Source: Linanthus parryae
Taxonomy: Eukaryota; Streptophyta; Magnoliopsida; Ericales; Polemoniaceae
DNA length: 64,000 bases
Direction: 5' to 3'
Assembly: GCA_023055425.1 (NCBI GenBank)
Contig: JALGPY010000010.1
Coordinates: 50,153,863 to 50,217,862 of the forward strand
The notes under the pieces are model-generated. The model ran no database searches. It was not told the origin of the DNA and saw nothing but the letters and a program-made list of their open reading frames with translations. Both the position numbers and the translations under genes were made by a program. Below are positions 1-11,851 of this stretch, piece by piece (positions within the stretch are counted from its first letter, which is position 1; every line of letters begins with the position of its first letter).

Positions 1-850
1 GTAAGAAACAGGACGTGAGGTCCCTTGATAGCCAGTCACTCCACCGAAAAACGCGATGACCGTGACGGCGCCCGTGGGCGGGTTGTCGACTACCTAAGTG
101 ACGGTGGTGTAGCAACTAGTCGGATTCTTAGCTCAGGTGATAATTACTTTCGGATTCCCAAGGTCGCTGGCTCTCACCTATCTACTATACCTCGGTGCAA
201 GTTTTCTTCTCTTTCAAAGGATTCAAACTCAATTTCTTCACTGTTTCTGTTATCTCGATTGCCCTTTCTCAAAATTTTCTAATTTTAAACTTTTTTTTTT
301 TTGAAAAATAATTTATACAGTTGTTTGCGTATATACGCAGGGCTGCGTATATACTCAATCAGCAGCATAAAAAAATTTAATTTTTGATTTTTTTTTTTAA
401 GATATATACAATGCACGTCCAGAATGTTGGTTGTGGGTTGACTCAAATAACAAAAATATGCTGACTCAAAAATATAAAATAAAAACTGCAAATAAACATG
501 AAAAAGCGTGCAGACCGGGTTAATGCAGACACGACTACCACCCCCACACTAAGAGGTGGCATGCCCTCATGGCACTCACTCGTCCAGAAAAAATGTCGGG
601 TCTGACCCGGTCTCGAAAGTACCGGATATGCTGCCCGGAGAGCTGCTGCCAGAATCAGTCCTGTAGACGACCGGCCGACGCACGCGTGCACGGGGCCGGG
701 AATTGGAGGATTGCGACTCTGACCCAGTCCAACTGCTAGGTGGCTGGGAGCGCAATCTCGTCCTGCCACTCGAAGGCTGCTGGGTACGGGACCCAGTCTG
801 ACGTCCTGTGGGCTGCTGGGATCGTGTCCCAGGCTGATATCTCTCCTGTC
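1..850. other. Element A 3' internal non-coding region
   Basis: No convincing gene. Short open frames here are weak. The region resembles the equivalent part of element B (10340-11240): both have a 'ttcactgtttct/actctc...attgccctt' stretch followed by T-rich sequence, a 'gactcaaataa/gactcaataa' stretch and a 'cccccacacttaagag' stretch. This supports its being internal sequence upstream of an unseen 3' LTR. A palindrome pair lies at 325-357. Confidence 0.6.
325..357. repeat. Paired TGCGTATATACGCA palindrome, copy 1
   Basis: A perfect 14-bp palindrome at 325-338 (TGCGTATATACGCA), then 4 bp and a second, imperfect copy (ctgcgtatatactca, 343-357). The same paired arrangement recurs at 3090 and 3169 in this element and, as two more widely spaced copies, in its 5' LTR. 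Confidence 0.85.
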
Positions 851-2443
851 TCACAGGTGGCGGTGATGGCTGAGTCGGGGGAGGTGGCTGGGTCGGGGGA
901 GGTGGAGCCGAGGTATACTTGCTAGAGTCCCCGTCATCTGACCAACTCGTGGTGAAGCTGCTGGAGTAGGTAGGGGGAAAATACAGCGGGAGTGGTGGTT
1001 CTCGGCCTGCGTGCCGAGCTGCCTCCCGCTGCTCCTCTCAAATGCTAGCAAGTGCAGCGTTGGTGTCTTTCGTGACCTTCCGCTGAGTCCGGCGGGTATG
1101 TGTGAGAGCCCTCCAAAGTTTTCCCGCTTTGTCGAGCATTCTCTCCCCAATGGACTTGTGTCCGCCACGACACCCCTCAAATCCCTCGTCAACTCGGGGC
1201 AACCTACGTGGCGGGGCTGGTCTAGCTCTCGGGGTCGGGTCGGCCCGTGGGGCCGGCTCACCTCGCTGTCGGGCTGGCTGGGTGTGGGCATTCCTCTCAG
1301 TCCCCTGCCGACTCGACTCGGGACGCTCACTCTCTCGACTAGTACGGCATCGCCGAAGTCCGGCCGATGCCTGGTGACTGGCTGGTCGCACCTGAGTCGA
1401 ACGCCTCCTAAGGGCAGGGGCAGGGCAGGATCCTCCTCCAAAATGTCGTCATCCTCATCGAGGTCAACGACCGGCTCCTGTGGGCCCGGGTTACGGGCCA
1501 TAATCTTCCTATAAGGCTGTGGCCGAGGAGGCTCTAAATCGTCCTCAAGGATATCCATGGGAACCTAAAAATCCCGCGCCAGTTTGGCGATGAGGTTGGC
1601 GTACCCCAACCCCTTATGGCTCGCGGTGCTGTTCCGCTCCTGCATGTAAATCCAGATACGATGAGGAATGTCGACCTCTTGCTGGAGAACGAGGTAGTAG
1701 ACTAAGAGTACGTACTCATAGTCAAGATGGGTAAAATGCTTGATACCCACTACCCGGTTCACTACCCACTCGGCCCACCATCGTGGTGGCCCGGTAATAA
1801 AACGAGAGTGCAGTTTCTTGCCTATCTCACCAGCAACCTCTCTCTCAAAATGGGCACCCGGGTACCCACGAGTCACAACCCGCAAAATCTCAGCATCGCT
1901 CGGCGGGTAATCCTGACACTCAGCATAGGCGCACGGGACGTTCCTCAACGGGATCCCATACGCCTGGCGGATACTGTCCGTTGTGACTAAAATAAACTGC
2001 CTCCGGCAGTACACCCATCGGGTGTCACCGTTGGCCTCACCCGCCCCCTTGTGCATGAGGTTACTGTAAAACTCACGCACCAAGGAGGAGCTAGACACCT
2101 CCGGAAACCCGGCCAAGGACTGTCCGAAAAGTTCCGGACGACTAGCAAAATCTGCCATCTCTGGAGGCATGTTCATGTGGTCGACCTCAAAACGGTAGTC
2201 CTTGGGCAGTTTTTGACCCATTTTCGTCCCAGTCAAATAGTAAAAATGAGCATAATGATTTACGAACCGAAAACTGTCAAACCTCCTAGAGGTGATTTGC
2301 TGCGCGGTGTACTCAGTAGGGAACTCGTCTTGGTTTTGGTCAAGGACCGGCACTCCGAACTCCATAACAGTCAAAATCTCGAAAAACGTGCCTACTCGGG
2401 AATTAAAGCAAAAAGTGTGAAACGTGCACGTAACATGTGTGTC
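851..2443 (-). pseudogene. Element A third ORF, PF20167-like (env-position) protein, with an in-frame stop
   Basis: Open frame downstream of integrase, read 2443 to 851. It is interrupted by one in-frame TAG at 1565-1567, after LIAKLARDF. The first part (about 2380-1568) resembles the 'putative plant transposon protein' domain found in the env position of Athila elements, with stretches such as SFRFVNHYAHFYYL, VYCRRQFILVTTD and HLDYEYVLLVYYLVLQQ. The second part is acidic then Pro/Arg-rich, starting MDILEDDLEPPRPQPYRK. Its function is unknown; in Athila this ORF is often called env-like but no signal peptide is seen here. The frame continues upstream of 2443 past a TGA, so the true start is uncertain. 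Confidence 0.7.
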
Positions 2444-3089
2444 TCAATAGATAGTCCACCTAAGAGCGACCAGAGGTCCACACGGCAAGTGCCGCTCCAA
2501 AATCAAACATACCGAAAAAAAATGGACCTGGCTACGGGTCGTGCCAAAACGGAAAATAGAGAGAAAGATGAGATTTTCGACCTTCCCTAAACAGGGGTGA
2601 AGACCGGAGATTCTGCCCGGAAAGTCATCGGAAAAGTCACCGGCGGTCGCTGGAAAAATTGCCGGAAAACGTAACTGCCCGGAATTGAAATCCGAACCCA
2701 CCAAATCGAAGCCCTCGATCTCCTCTTTCACCTTCCCTTGTACGGTTTTTGCTAGTTCTCGCTCTAACACCCTCGAATCGGCACTTTTCCTCAAGAACAC
2801 GCCATTCCTAGATGGAAATTTCCCGCTCGATTCTCGCTTGTTTCTGGATTTTGATAGATGATACTTGCTCCTTGCGACGAGGGGATTCCAGAAATGTGCC
2901 CCGAATTTGATTTGGAGGACCGAGGCAAATTTGTGTTCTTCAAGTTGAGAGAAAATGGAGGAAGAGACAGAGAGGGAGGTGCCAACAATGGAGGCGGGCC
3001 TCCTTCCTCACCATATAAGCCCTAATTTTCGCAAAATGACCAAAATACCCCTCGGGTTTTGAAAAAATTGTATTTTTTTTCTTTCTGTC

Positions 3090-3120
3090 TGCGTATATAC
3101 GCAATACTGCGTATATACTC
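3090..3120. repeat. Paired TGCGTATATACGCA palindrome, copy 2
   Basis: Perfect palindrome TGCGTATATACGCA at 3090-3103, a 4-bp spacer, then a half-degenerate copy (tgcgtatatactc) at 3108-3120. The layout is the same as at 325. Confidence 0.85.
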
Positions 3121-3168
3121 AATCAGAAATCAAAAAGAAAACAAAAAAATAAAAAAAATGCCCCTGGT

Positions 3169-3200
3169 TGCGTATATACGCAGGGCTGCGTAAATACGCA
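3169..3200. repeat. Paired TGCGTATATACGCA palindrome, copy 3
   Basis: Perfect palindrome at 3169-3182, a 4-bp spacer, then TGCGTAAATACGCA at 3187-3200 (one change). The outer bases GGT/ACC extend the symmetry, so the pair as a whole can fold as one larger hairpin. Confidence 0.85.
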
Positions 3201-3543
3201 ACCAGCAACATTTTTTTTTATATTGTCTCTCTTCCTCTGTTTCCCGGTTCTGCCTATTTTCTATTTTGCTGCATCTGCACAATCTCAATTTTCAAGTCAA
3301 AAACCCGCTCATCTCGCCTCTCTCAGAAATTCAGAACTGAATATAATACTTAATAAAATAACGAAAATAAATTAATTAACGATTAATTTTGGGTTGCCTC
3401 CCAAACAGCGCCTTGTGATTTACGGTCGACGGCCCGACCTTGTTACCTCTTACGGGTCATCAAAATAGACCGGGTCTATTTTGACGACTTCGGCGGTCTC
3501 GAGATATGGCTTGATCCGATTCCCGTTCACCCTGAAACTGGAC

Positions 3544-5848
3544 TTATCTTTTCCAACTGAATGCTCCCCATGCAAAAATCTGCTTGATGATGAACGGGCC
3601 CGACCAACGAGACCTCAGTTTTCCCCGAAAAAACCGCATCCGGGTATTGTAGAGAAGCACTTTATCGCCTTCATTAGTCTTCTTTGGTGTGATACGGTGA
3701 TCATGCCACTTCTTTGTCTTCTCTTTGTAAATTTTGGCGCTCTCGAAAGCCGTTCTGCGGAACTCCTCTAATTCCAGCAGTGCCATCTTCCTCTTATCTC
3801 CTGCCAGATTCTGATCCAAGTTGAGCAGCTTGATGGCCCAATGCGCTTTGTGCTCCAATTCCACCGGTAAGTGGCACGCTTTCCCAAACACGAGCTGGTA
3901 TGGCGACATAACCAGCGGTGTTTTGAAAGCTGTCCTGTAGGTCCAGAGCGCATCGTCCAGTCTGATGGACCAATCCTTTCGGCCGAGATTCACTGTTTTC
4001 TCGAGTATGCTCTTGATCTCTCTGTTCGAAACCTCGGCTTGCCCGATTGTCTGCGGATGGTAGGGTAACGAGACCTTGTGAACTGACACGCCGTACTGTT
4101 TCAGAACTTTCGCAAAAACTCGATTGATGAAGTGAGAGCCCTCGTCACTGATCATTTCCCTGGGAGTTCCGAAACGAGTGAAAATGTTACGTTTCAGAAA
4201 ACGCTCTCCGGTGGCTGCATCGTTTTTCTGACACGCAGTTGCTTCGATCCACTTTGTCACGTAGTTCATTGCCAGCAGAATGTAGAGATTACCCATGGAG
4301 GACGGGAATGGACCCATAAAGTCAATTCCCCATACATCAAAAGGCTCTAATTCCTGCCACACGGTCATCGGCATCCCGTCCTGATGTGACGTGTTTCCTG
4401 TTCTCTGGCATCTATCACATCCCTGCACATAGTCGTGACAATCCTTGAAGATTGTCGGCCAGAAGAAACCGGACTGCAGTATTTTATGAGCTGTTCGCGT
4501 TCCCCCAAAATGACCCCCACACTGTGATGAGTGGCAGTGTCGGATTACGTTCCAGGCCTCGTGGGTCGGGATACACCTTCTCAGGATGTTATCGGCCCCC
4601 TGTTTAAATAGGTACGGGTCATCCCAGAAATACTTTCGGCTTTCGGAAACGAACCGTTTCCGCTGAGACGGGGTGAGATCCTCGGGAAGCGTGCCAGTTA
4701 CCAAGTAATTGGCTATGGCATAATACCATGGTCTCCCGATTTTTACTGCCATGATGTGCTCGTCCGGGAAGTTTTCCTTGATCGGCACCGGGTCCACCTT
4801 CACATTCTCAAGTCTGGATAGGTGATCCGCTACCACGTGCTCTACTCCCTTCTTGTCCCGGATTTCCACGTCGAATTCCTGCATTAGTAGTACCCACCTC
4901 AACAGTTTCGGTTTCGCGTCCTTCTTGTCCAGCAGGTATTTCAGGGCACTATGGTCGGTAAAAACGATGACTTTTGACCCGACCAAATAGGGCCTGAATT
5001 TGTCCAGGGCATACACCACAGCCAGCAGTTCCTTTTCTGTCGTGCCATAGTTGAGCTGGGCATCTTTGAGTACCCGGCTCGCATAATAAATCACATGGCA
5101 GACTTTATCCTTTCGCCGCCCCAAAACTGCCCCGACTGCGTAGTCGCTGGCGTCACACATCAGCTCAAACGGGAGTGCCCAATCTGGCGTAGTAATAACC
5201 GGGGCTGTGGTCAGCTTCTCTTTTAAATGGTCAAAAGCCTGCCGACATGCTGCGTCAAAATCAAAGGGTACGTCTTTTCCGAGTAAAGTGCAGAGTGGCT
5301 TTGTGATCTTGGAAAAGTCTTTGATGAACCTCCGGTAAAATCCTGCATGTCCCAGAAAACTTTTGATCGCCCTTACGTTTGTCGGGTATGGAAGCTGCTT
5401 TATCACCTCGATCTTAGCCCTTTCCACCTCGAGTCCCTTTCTGGAAATTATGTGACCAAGCACGATCCCCTCGGTGACCATAAAGTGACATTTTTCCCAA
5501 TTGAGCATCAAATTTTCCTTCTTGCATCGGATCAGAACCTGACCCAAATGGTACAGGCAGTCATCGAAACTGTACCCGAATAGTGAAAAAGTCGTCCATA
5601 AAGACCTCCAGATTTTTCTCGATCGTGTCGGAAAAAATCGTCGTCATACATCTCTGGAACGTGGCTGGAGCGTTACACAACCCGAACGGCATGCGCCGAA
5701 ACGCGAACGTACTGTATGGGCAGGTAAATGTTGTCTTTTCCTGATCATTATTCTGCACCACCGTAATACCCCCTTTTTTGGGCACGCACTGGACCGGGCT
5801 GATCCACGTGCTGTCCGATATGGGTATATGATTCCCGCTTCCAGCCAC
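3544..5848 (-). pseudogene. Element A reverse transcriptase, RNase H and integrase (frame-broken)
   Basis: Continuation of the polyprotein in two frames: 5848-5561 and 5547-3544. The first holds RT motif B (RRMPFGLCNAPATFQ) and motif C as F-M-D-D. The second starts in the RT thumb ([18 protein letters not shown]) and continues through RNase H ([44 protein letters not shown]), the integrase zinc finger (H..H..CDRC) and the D,D-35-E core ([28 protein letters not shown]). Between 5760 and 5735 the chain jumps from the VVQN stretch to DQEKTTFTC. Compared with related elements about 70 residues are missing, including RT motif A with its catalytic Asp. Frameshifts occur near 5825 and 5580. Integrase looks intact but RT cannot be. 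Confidence 0.9.
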
Positions 5849-8652
5849 TTCATGACCTCTTTTCGCACAACGTCCTTCATGTTTGGATTCAGTCTCCGCT
5901 GGGGCTGAATCACCGGCTTCTTGCCTTCTTCAATTCGGATCTTGTGCATGCAATAGGAGGGGCTGATCCCCTTGATATCTGCAATCGTCCAGGCGATTGC
6001 TTCCTTATGCTCTCGCAGTACCTCCAACAGTTTCCGCTCCTGTTCCTGAGATAAACGAGACGAAACAATTATGGGCAGAGTACTATTATCCCCAATGTAC
6101 GCATACCTGAGATGGCCCGGGAGCGGTTTCAGCTCCAGTGCGGGTGGCTCCTTGAGTGACGGGACCAGAATCATCTTTTGCCAGCCGTCTTCGTCCCGGT
6201 GCAAAGTGGACCAGTCCTCGGCTCTCATGGCGTGCTCGCACCGAGTCTTTTGCTTTTCTTCCCCGTACATACTGTCTATCTCTTCCCACAATTGGTCCAT
6301 CTCCTCGTTTTCCCAGCCTTCGTCAACCACGTCTATGGCAAAGATATCCTCGTGGTCGTAGTAATTTGGCAGTTGCAGATTTTTGAAAACGTTGAATTTC
6401 ACCTTTTCCTCGTTAATCTGCATGGTCAGCTCCCCGCTCTTGCAGTTTATCATTGCTTCGCCCGTGGCAAAAAACGGCCTGCCAAGTATGAGCGGTACCT
6501 CCCCTGCCTCCATGTCCAGGATGACGAAATCTTCCGGAAAAATCAGCTCGCCGACTTTGACCAGAATATCCTCGATAACCCCATAGGCCTGTTTTACGGA
6601 CCTGTCTGCCATCTGCAGCATGATTCTAGTGGGTCGGGGTTCACCGAGTTTCAAACGTTTGAAAATCGTCAACGGCATCAGGTTGATGTTGGCTTCTAAG
6701 TCAAACAGAGCCTTTCCTGTGTAAGCGTTACCTAGGGTGACCGATATAACAAAACTGCCAGGGTCCTTTCTCTTCCTCGGTAGCCCATTCTTCACACAAT
6801 TGCTCACTTCTGCCGTCAGGTTTATGGTCTCGAAATCGCTCATCCGCCTTCTCCCATACAAGATGTCCTTGAGGAATTTGGCATAAGTGGGCATCTTAGC
6901 CAAAGCCTCGGCAAAAGTTATGTTAATCTGCAGCTGTTTGAACATCTCGAGAAACCTGGCGTAGTCCTTGCTGTCTTCCCTCTTTCGTGTTTTCAAGGGG
7001 TATGGCACCTCCTTGGAGACAGGTACAGTTTCTGCATCTGTCTCGTTCTGCGCTGCATCCTGCTCAACCGAGCCATTCGGCTGGGGGCGGTCGACTGTGC
7101 TGTTATCCTGGCCCGACAAGTTACGTTCTACTTCTTTCGAATTTTCTGCACGTGCGTGGCTGGGATACGGTGGATCCTGCAGTGCCAATCCACTCCGAGT
7201 GGAGATAGCATTGATCTGAGCCTGTGGATTATTTACTGTATTCGAGGGTAGGTTTCCTGGCTGTCTCTCTGTTAGTTGTTGTGCTAACTGCCCCACTTGT
7301 AATTCCAAAGCGCGTAGTGACGTTCTGGTTGTCTGCATGTCTGCCGTCAGGGCGTCCATGTGCTTGAACCAGGACTCCATGGTCTGGAACATGGACTTGA
7401 TCTCCTTCATCTGAGCGTCGTACTGCTGTGCAGATGGGCCCGACTGAGCCTGCTGCGTCGGTGCAGCCTGCTGGGCTGGTGGCCTGTGCTGGAACCCCGG
7501 TGCATAAATTGCTGCGTTCGGGTTTCCGTACCGGAACCCGGGATGGTCTCTCGTACCCGGTCTGTACCGGCTCGGGTCCCACTGCTGCTGTACGTAATTG
7601 GTGTCTTCGGTCCTCAGTTCCTCAATGGCCGTGTCCAAATCAGGTTCTTCGACTGCTGCAACAGTCTTCTTATCCGAGTAGACTTTCTTGACCAAGTCAT
7701 GAACGATCTTGGCGAGGTTGTCTATCCGGTCATCCTCTGCTGGTTCGGCTCTAGCCGTCATCCTGCGATCGTCAAACAGTCGGGTGTCCTGCTTGGCCAA
7801 CTGCTTCATCAGGTCATACGCACCTTCTTTGTCCACGTGATACAAGAAGTTTCCCCCGGCCTCTCTGTCAATCCTGTCGGCGTTCTCCCTGTCTAGGGCG
7901 TGGTAGAAAACCTGCAGGATCTTCGCGTCTCCAAAACCGTGGTTCGGGCACCGTTTGACCAATCTCATGAGCCTGTCCCATGCGTCTACCACCGTCTCCC
8001 CCATCTTCTGTTTGAATGACAGAATCTCGCTCTGCAACTGTATGACTCGGGAGGCGGGATAGAACTTTGCCAGAAAATCTGCGACACACTCCTCCCATGT
8101 GGTGATGGATCGGGTTGGTCGGGATTCGAGCCAGTCTTTGGCCACTCCGTATAGGCAGTATGGGAATAAGATCAGCATGAGTGCCTCTGCTTCTACCCCC
8201 TTGTATCTGAAATTGTTGCAGTAATCCTCGAATTTCCCGATAAAATCGTTCGGGTCTTCGTCGGCCCTGCCATGAAACGGGCAGAGAGTTTGTACCGTCT
8301 GGATGGTGGATGGTTTGATGTCAAAGTGCTCGGCAGTGATCTCGGGCACCACAATAGCTCGCTCATGCCCCCCGGTGGGGACTTCGAAATTTTCCACCAA
8401 TGCTTTCCCAGATCGGTTATATGTTCTCTGGTTGCTTCGGGCGGCAAGTCCCGCTGTGACGAGTTCCTCGATGTACCGAGCCATCTGGGCTGGGGTACGT
8501 GTCTCTCGTTCCTGCCCACCGGCTTCAGTGTTCTCGGGCGTATCTCTCTGGTTGGTTGCCATCCTGCTTTCTCGGTTTCTGCGGTTCTGTTCGGTGTACA
8601 GTTTTTCTGGATTGTCGAGTGGTGGTACCAAATCGCGAGGCAATCTGGGCAT
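5644..8652 (-). pseudogene. Element A gag-protease ORF running into RT
   Basis: A long open frame starting at the ATG at 8652; a TTG one codon earlier is not needed. The N-terminal third is a Retrotrans_gag-type capsid region, with key stretches LCPFHGRADEDPNDFIGKF and KDWLESRPTRSITTWEECV. A Q/P-rich linker follows. The aspartic protease region is marked by ALFDLEANINLMPL, LKLGEPRPTRIMLQ and EVPLILGRPFFATG; the usual D-S/T-G-A is changed to D-L-E-A, so the active site looks damaged. The frame then enters RT and is lost by a frameshift near 5825, after the residues WLEAGIIYP. The remaining 60 or so codons to 5644 are read out of frame. Element B carries a diverged copy of the same region. Confidence 0.88.
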
Positions 8653-8773
8653 CAACTGAACAGTCCTGAAAACGCAGATTCAAAAACGCAGTGAGATAAA
8701 AAGAAAAATAACAAAACTGAAAATAAACAAAAACTCAGAAAACTAATTCTGACTACTAATAGACCCTCAAAAG

Positions 8774-8791
8774 TCCCCGGCAACGGCGCCA
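8774..8791 (-). other. Element A primer-binding site
   Basis: The minus strand reads TGGCGCCGTTGCCGGGGA a few bases after the end of the LTR. This is the standard Athila-type minus-strand primer-binding site, usually assigned to tRNA-Asp. The tRNA assignment is from knowledge of the family; the position and TGG start are seen directly. Confidence 0.85.
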
Positions 8792-8797
8792 AAAACT

Positions 8798-10339
8798 TGA
8801 TGCGCAAACTAACGTGCTGTTCGCAAGTATACGAATCTTGTAATACCGGGTGTAATTAAACTCGGGTGATCGTTCCAACGAGGACTATTTCGGGTTTACT
8901 CACGTTGTCAGTTTTGGTTAACCGAGTGTAGTAACATGGAGGAGTAGTTTGTGATTGCAATTACTAAACTAAAAACATAAATTAAAAACGTAAACGTAGA
9001 TATTTTTTGTGACGTTTTCTGAAATAAGCTGAATCGGTTGTTACGATAATAGATGCGAACTAGGCTCCAGGATCCCCTAGAGTTTCTACAGATTTCAGTT
9101 TTACGTTCGATTATGAAAACACTCAGCAGTTTTGATATCTGTGCAACGTACCAGTTGTGCAGTGACTTTTCAGGTTCCACACGTAATCCCGACCCTGCAG
9201 ACTTTTGGATTCTTGTTAAGCTGCCTAAGTCTGCAGTCTCGGTCAAATCCCGTTAGGGTTTCTAACCTGTCCGAATGGCCCGGGTCAAATTCTCTAACAG
9301 TTGGTCTCACGTTTTTCGATGCTAGCCCTGTCTCCCTTTCTCTGGTCGGTCTATCAGGGTAAGGTACTAAATCCTGACTTTTTCTTCCTAACCCTAACTT
9401 GACGTTTTCACCTACAAGCTCGGGTCTATAGCAATCCTGGGTGATCAATCCTATCATGCATATACAATAATAATCGAAGCCAGAATAACAGATACAACTT
9501 GCTGAATTAAGATAATCATCATGAATCCATAAACGAAGTAGTCATAAAATCTGGATACGAAACCCTAGGTTCACCGAGAACCTAGGTAAAAAGTTTAGCT
9601 ACGACTAGACATATTACAAAACGCACTTTCTGAATATAAAGAGAGAGAACGAAATCAAACTAAGTCTTCGAATCTCGAATCGCTCTTCCGTGCTCTCCGT
9701 GAATGCTCTGACTTGCCCTTCGGTTGTGCTGAGTATTGTGTTGTGTCTTCAAAACGAGCCTGGACGAGTCTTTAAATAGTGTTGTTTTCCCTTAAACGCG
9801 TGTGCCAGAAATTACGGAATTTGCCATCGGTCCACCGCCTTTGACAAAAAGTCAAACTGGCTGCGTATATAAGCAACCAGGGCCAAAAATCCTCCACCCA
9901 TCACCCTCCCTGCCTGCGTATATACGCAGGCAGGGGGTGGTGATGGGGGCCCTGCTTGGTCCTTTGGTGGGCCTGGTTGGGTCCCCTGGGTTTCACTCTT
10001 CTGCCTGACACTCCTGGTTTGCCTCCCTCGGTGTACTCCTGCTTTTCCGTGTTCCCGTCTTGACCCGATCCTGTGTACGTTTCCCGAGACGGTCCCGGCT
10101 TGGTCCCGGCACGCTTCCCGATGCACCTTCCGAACATGTTCCTGAAAAGGCAACACGAACGAAAACCCGCGATCATATCCAAATATAGCAATAAATAAGC
10201 AGAAATCCTGAAAGTACAAATAAATATCTCATTCTAGATTCCCGAGGTATTCTAAGGCAATTTCCGGCAAAATACGCTATTTCCGACACAAACACTCGTG
10301 AAATCAGGCTAAAAGATAACCCCTAATTGGGCGTTATCA
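8798..10339 (-). repeat. Element A 5' LTR
   Basis: The LTR spans about 1.54 kb. On the minus strand it begins TGATAACGCCC (ending at 10339) and ends in ...CATCA directly before the primer-binding site, so it has TG...CA ends. The other LTR is not in the window, so these ends rest on the PBS position and on comparison with element B, whose LTR begins TGATAACTCTG. It contains two copies of a TGCGTATATACGCA-type palindrome (9862-9935). The 5 bp beyond the outer end (attac, 10340-10344) should be one half of the target-site duplication. Confidence 0.85.
9862..9935. repeat. Palindromes in element A LTR, including a 28-bp perfect palindrome
   Basis: A partial copy (tgcgtatataagca) begins at 9862. 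A perfect 28-bp palindrome centred between 9921 and 9922 covers 9908-9935; its core is TGCGTATATACGCA flanked by CCCTGCC/GGCAGGG arms. It lies roughly mid-LTR in the minus-strand element. Confidence 0.85.
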
Positions 10340-11851
10340 ATTACGGCTTGACTTTAATTTTCCTTAATCGCTCTAATTGGATTGAATCCAAATTCCCTGC
10401 GTGAACAGAGGCACATTGGGTTCTTCACTGTTTCTAATCTAAGAGAAGATTTTGATTCAATTTATTTTTCATTCTCTTCTATTATTTTTTTTCAATCGTG
10501 CATTTACAGCAACTAAGTGTGGGATTTTTCGGTTAACTCTTGAAACCGCCGCAAGGGATGGTGGTGTACGCCCCTTCCCCCTCCCCCCTGACTTCACTTA
10601 GTCCGAGGCAACCGTACCACATGAAACCAACTCTACACCAAGGTTCACCCCAGATTTCAAGAGGCCACAAGTGTCCACTCGAAAACATACTATCAGACTA
10701 CCTCGGGACTAAATCCTCCTAGCACAATAAAGGAACTAAAGGTATGCCCTCGTCTACATTCCACTTTTCCCTGAGTACCCTGCACATCCTTTCGTGAACG
10801 GGTGCGCAAGATACTAAAAATTAATATTATCCCACTACAGAGCTTCCTATTCTCAGAAAATCTTTCACTGAACTCTCTTCGATTTCAAGCTTCATCAATT
10901 GCCCTTAAGTCAAATTTTTCAAATTTTTCTGATTTTTCTGCTTTTCTATTTTTGTTTTTAATATTTTCCTACTCTACATGCAACTGGCCAACTCGACTAA
11001 CAACAAAAATTGGGTAGGGTGACTCAATAAGATAAACGTGCAAACAATACAGGAAAAAAAACTAACACAATACGACGATATATTTAAAACACTCTACACT
11101 AACCACACTACTCACAATAATACACAATCTATATGTAACAAGCTATGTAAACAGACATGGCTAGCAAAATATACACAAATTCCCCCACACTTAAGAGTTT
11201 CGTTGTCCTCAACGAATTTAGAGATCAAATAGGAGGTTTCCTAGCTTAAATGTCAGGCGGTGGATCTACACCATTATCGCTCAAACATCAGACGCCGAGA
11301 GAGTAAGTGATACTTAAGGTGGTCGGACTACATGGGCACCGTGTCCGCGAAAATGCAATGAGAAGGGGTCTTGTGGACCGTTGACAGTTTCCGGAAAAGT
11401 CTCACCTCGCGTTCAGATTCCGATGCGCCTACTCAACATTCTCTATCGCGCGCATTAAGAAGGGGAACCTGGAGCGTCTTCTGTACCTGTGTCCCTGCAC
11501 ACTGATTGGAAGAATTAACACAACTCTCTCTCTCACCCATCAAAATCATATATGGAGAACTAAAAAAACAGAAATAAATGGCATCCTACTCTACATTGGG
11601 TTGCCTCCCAAGCAGCGTTTGTAATTTAAGGTCGACAGCTCGACCATGTTACCTCTGCCACCTCACGAGGGTGGTATGGCACCTTGTGCCGCTTCCATCT
11701 TTGCTTTCATGTGCTGAATTTGAAGCACTGCTTCATTTGCTTACATAGCTAATGGCTTATTCCTTTCCCAGTAATTAGGTGGATCCCCTTGCGACAACTC
11801 TGGGATTTGGCGCTTCACTAGCACAGAAAATGGAACCCCTGGATGATACTC
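10340..11851. other. Element B 3' internal non-coding region
   Basis: No gene found in 1.5 kb. It is collinear in places with element A 1-600. The stretch at 11599-11660, 'ttgggttgcctcccaagcag' with downstream 'ggtcgacagctcgaccatgttacctct', matches element A 3390-3450. That marks the point where the pol region should have ended. The piece around 11240-11520 has no counterpart that I can see. Confidence 0.55.

Larger units (their letters stand above)
2444..3543. other. Element A spacer between integrase and third ORF
   Basis: About 1.1 kb without a recognisable gene. It includes the conserved stretch 'ttgggttgcctcccaaacag' (3390-3409), shared with element B at 11599 and common just downstream of integrase in Athila elements. 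It also holds two palindrome pairs. Short minus-strand open frames (for example 2444-2800, in frame with the third ORF across a TGA) could be an N-terminal extension of that ORF, but no domain is recognisable. Confidence 0.5.
1..10339 (-). mobile_element. Element A: Athila-lineage Ty3/gypsy LTR retrotransposon, 3' LTR outside window
   Basis: A minus-strand LTR retrotransposon read from 10339 downwards: 5' LTR (8798-10339), primer-binding site (8774-8791), gag-protease (8652 down), reverse transcriptase, RNase H and integrase (to 3544), a long 3' internal region and a PF20167-like third ORF (851-2443). Gag-pro followed by RT, RNase H and integrase is Ty3/gypsy order. The LTR starting TGATAACGCCC, the LTR-PBS junction and the extra 3' ORF are typical of the plant Athila group. 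The internal region continues to base 1, so the 3' LTR must lie to the left. RT has lost a segment and the frame breaks at least twice, so this copy is not autonomous. It sits inside element B. Confidence 0.93.

Noticed and set aside
1..500. Possible 3' LTR of element A at the left edge
   Set aside because: No similarity to the LTR at 8798-10339 could be found; the sequence instead resembles the internal 3' region of element B.
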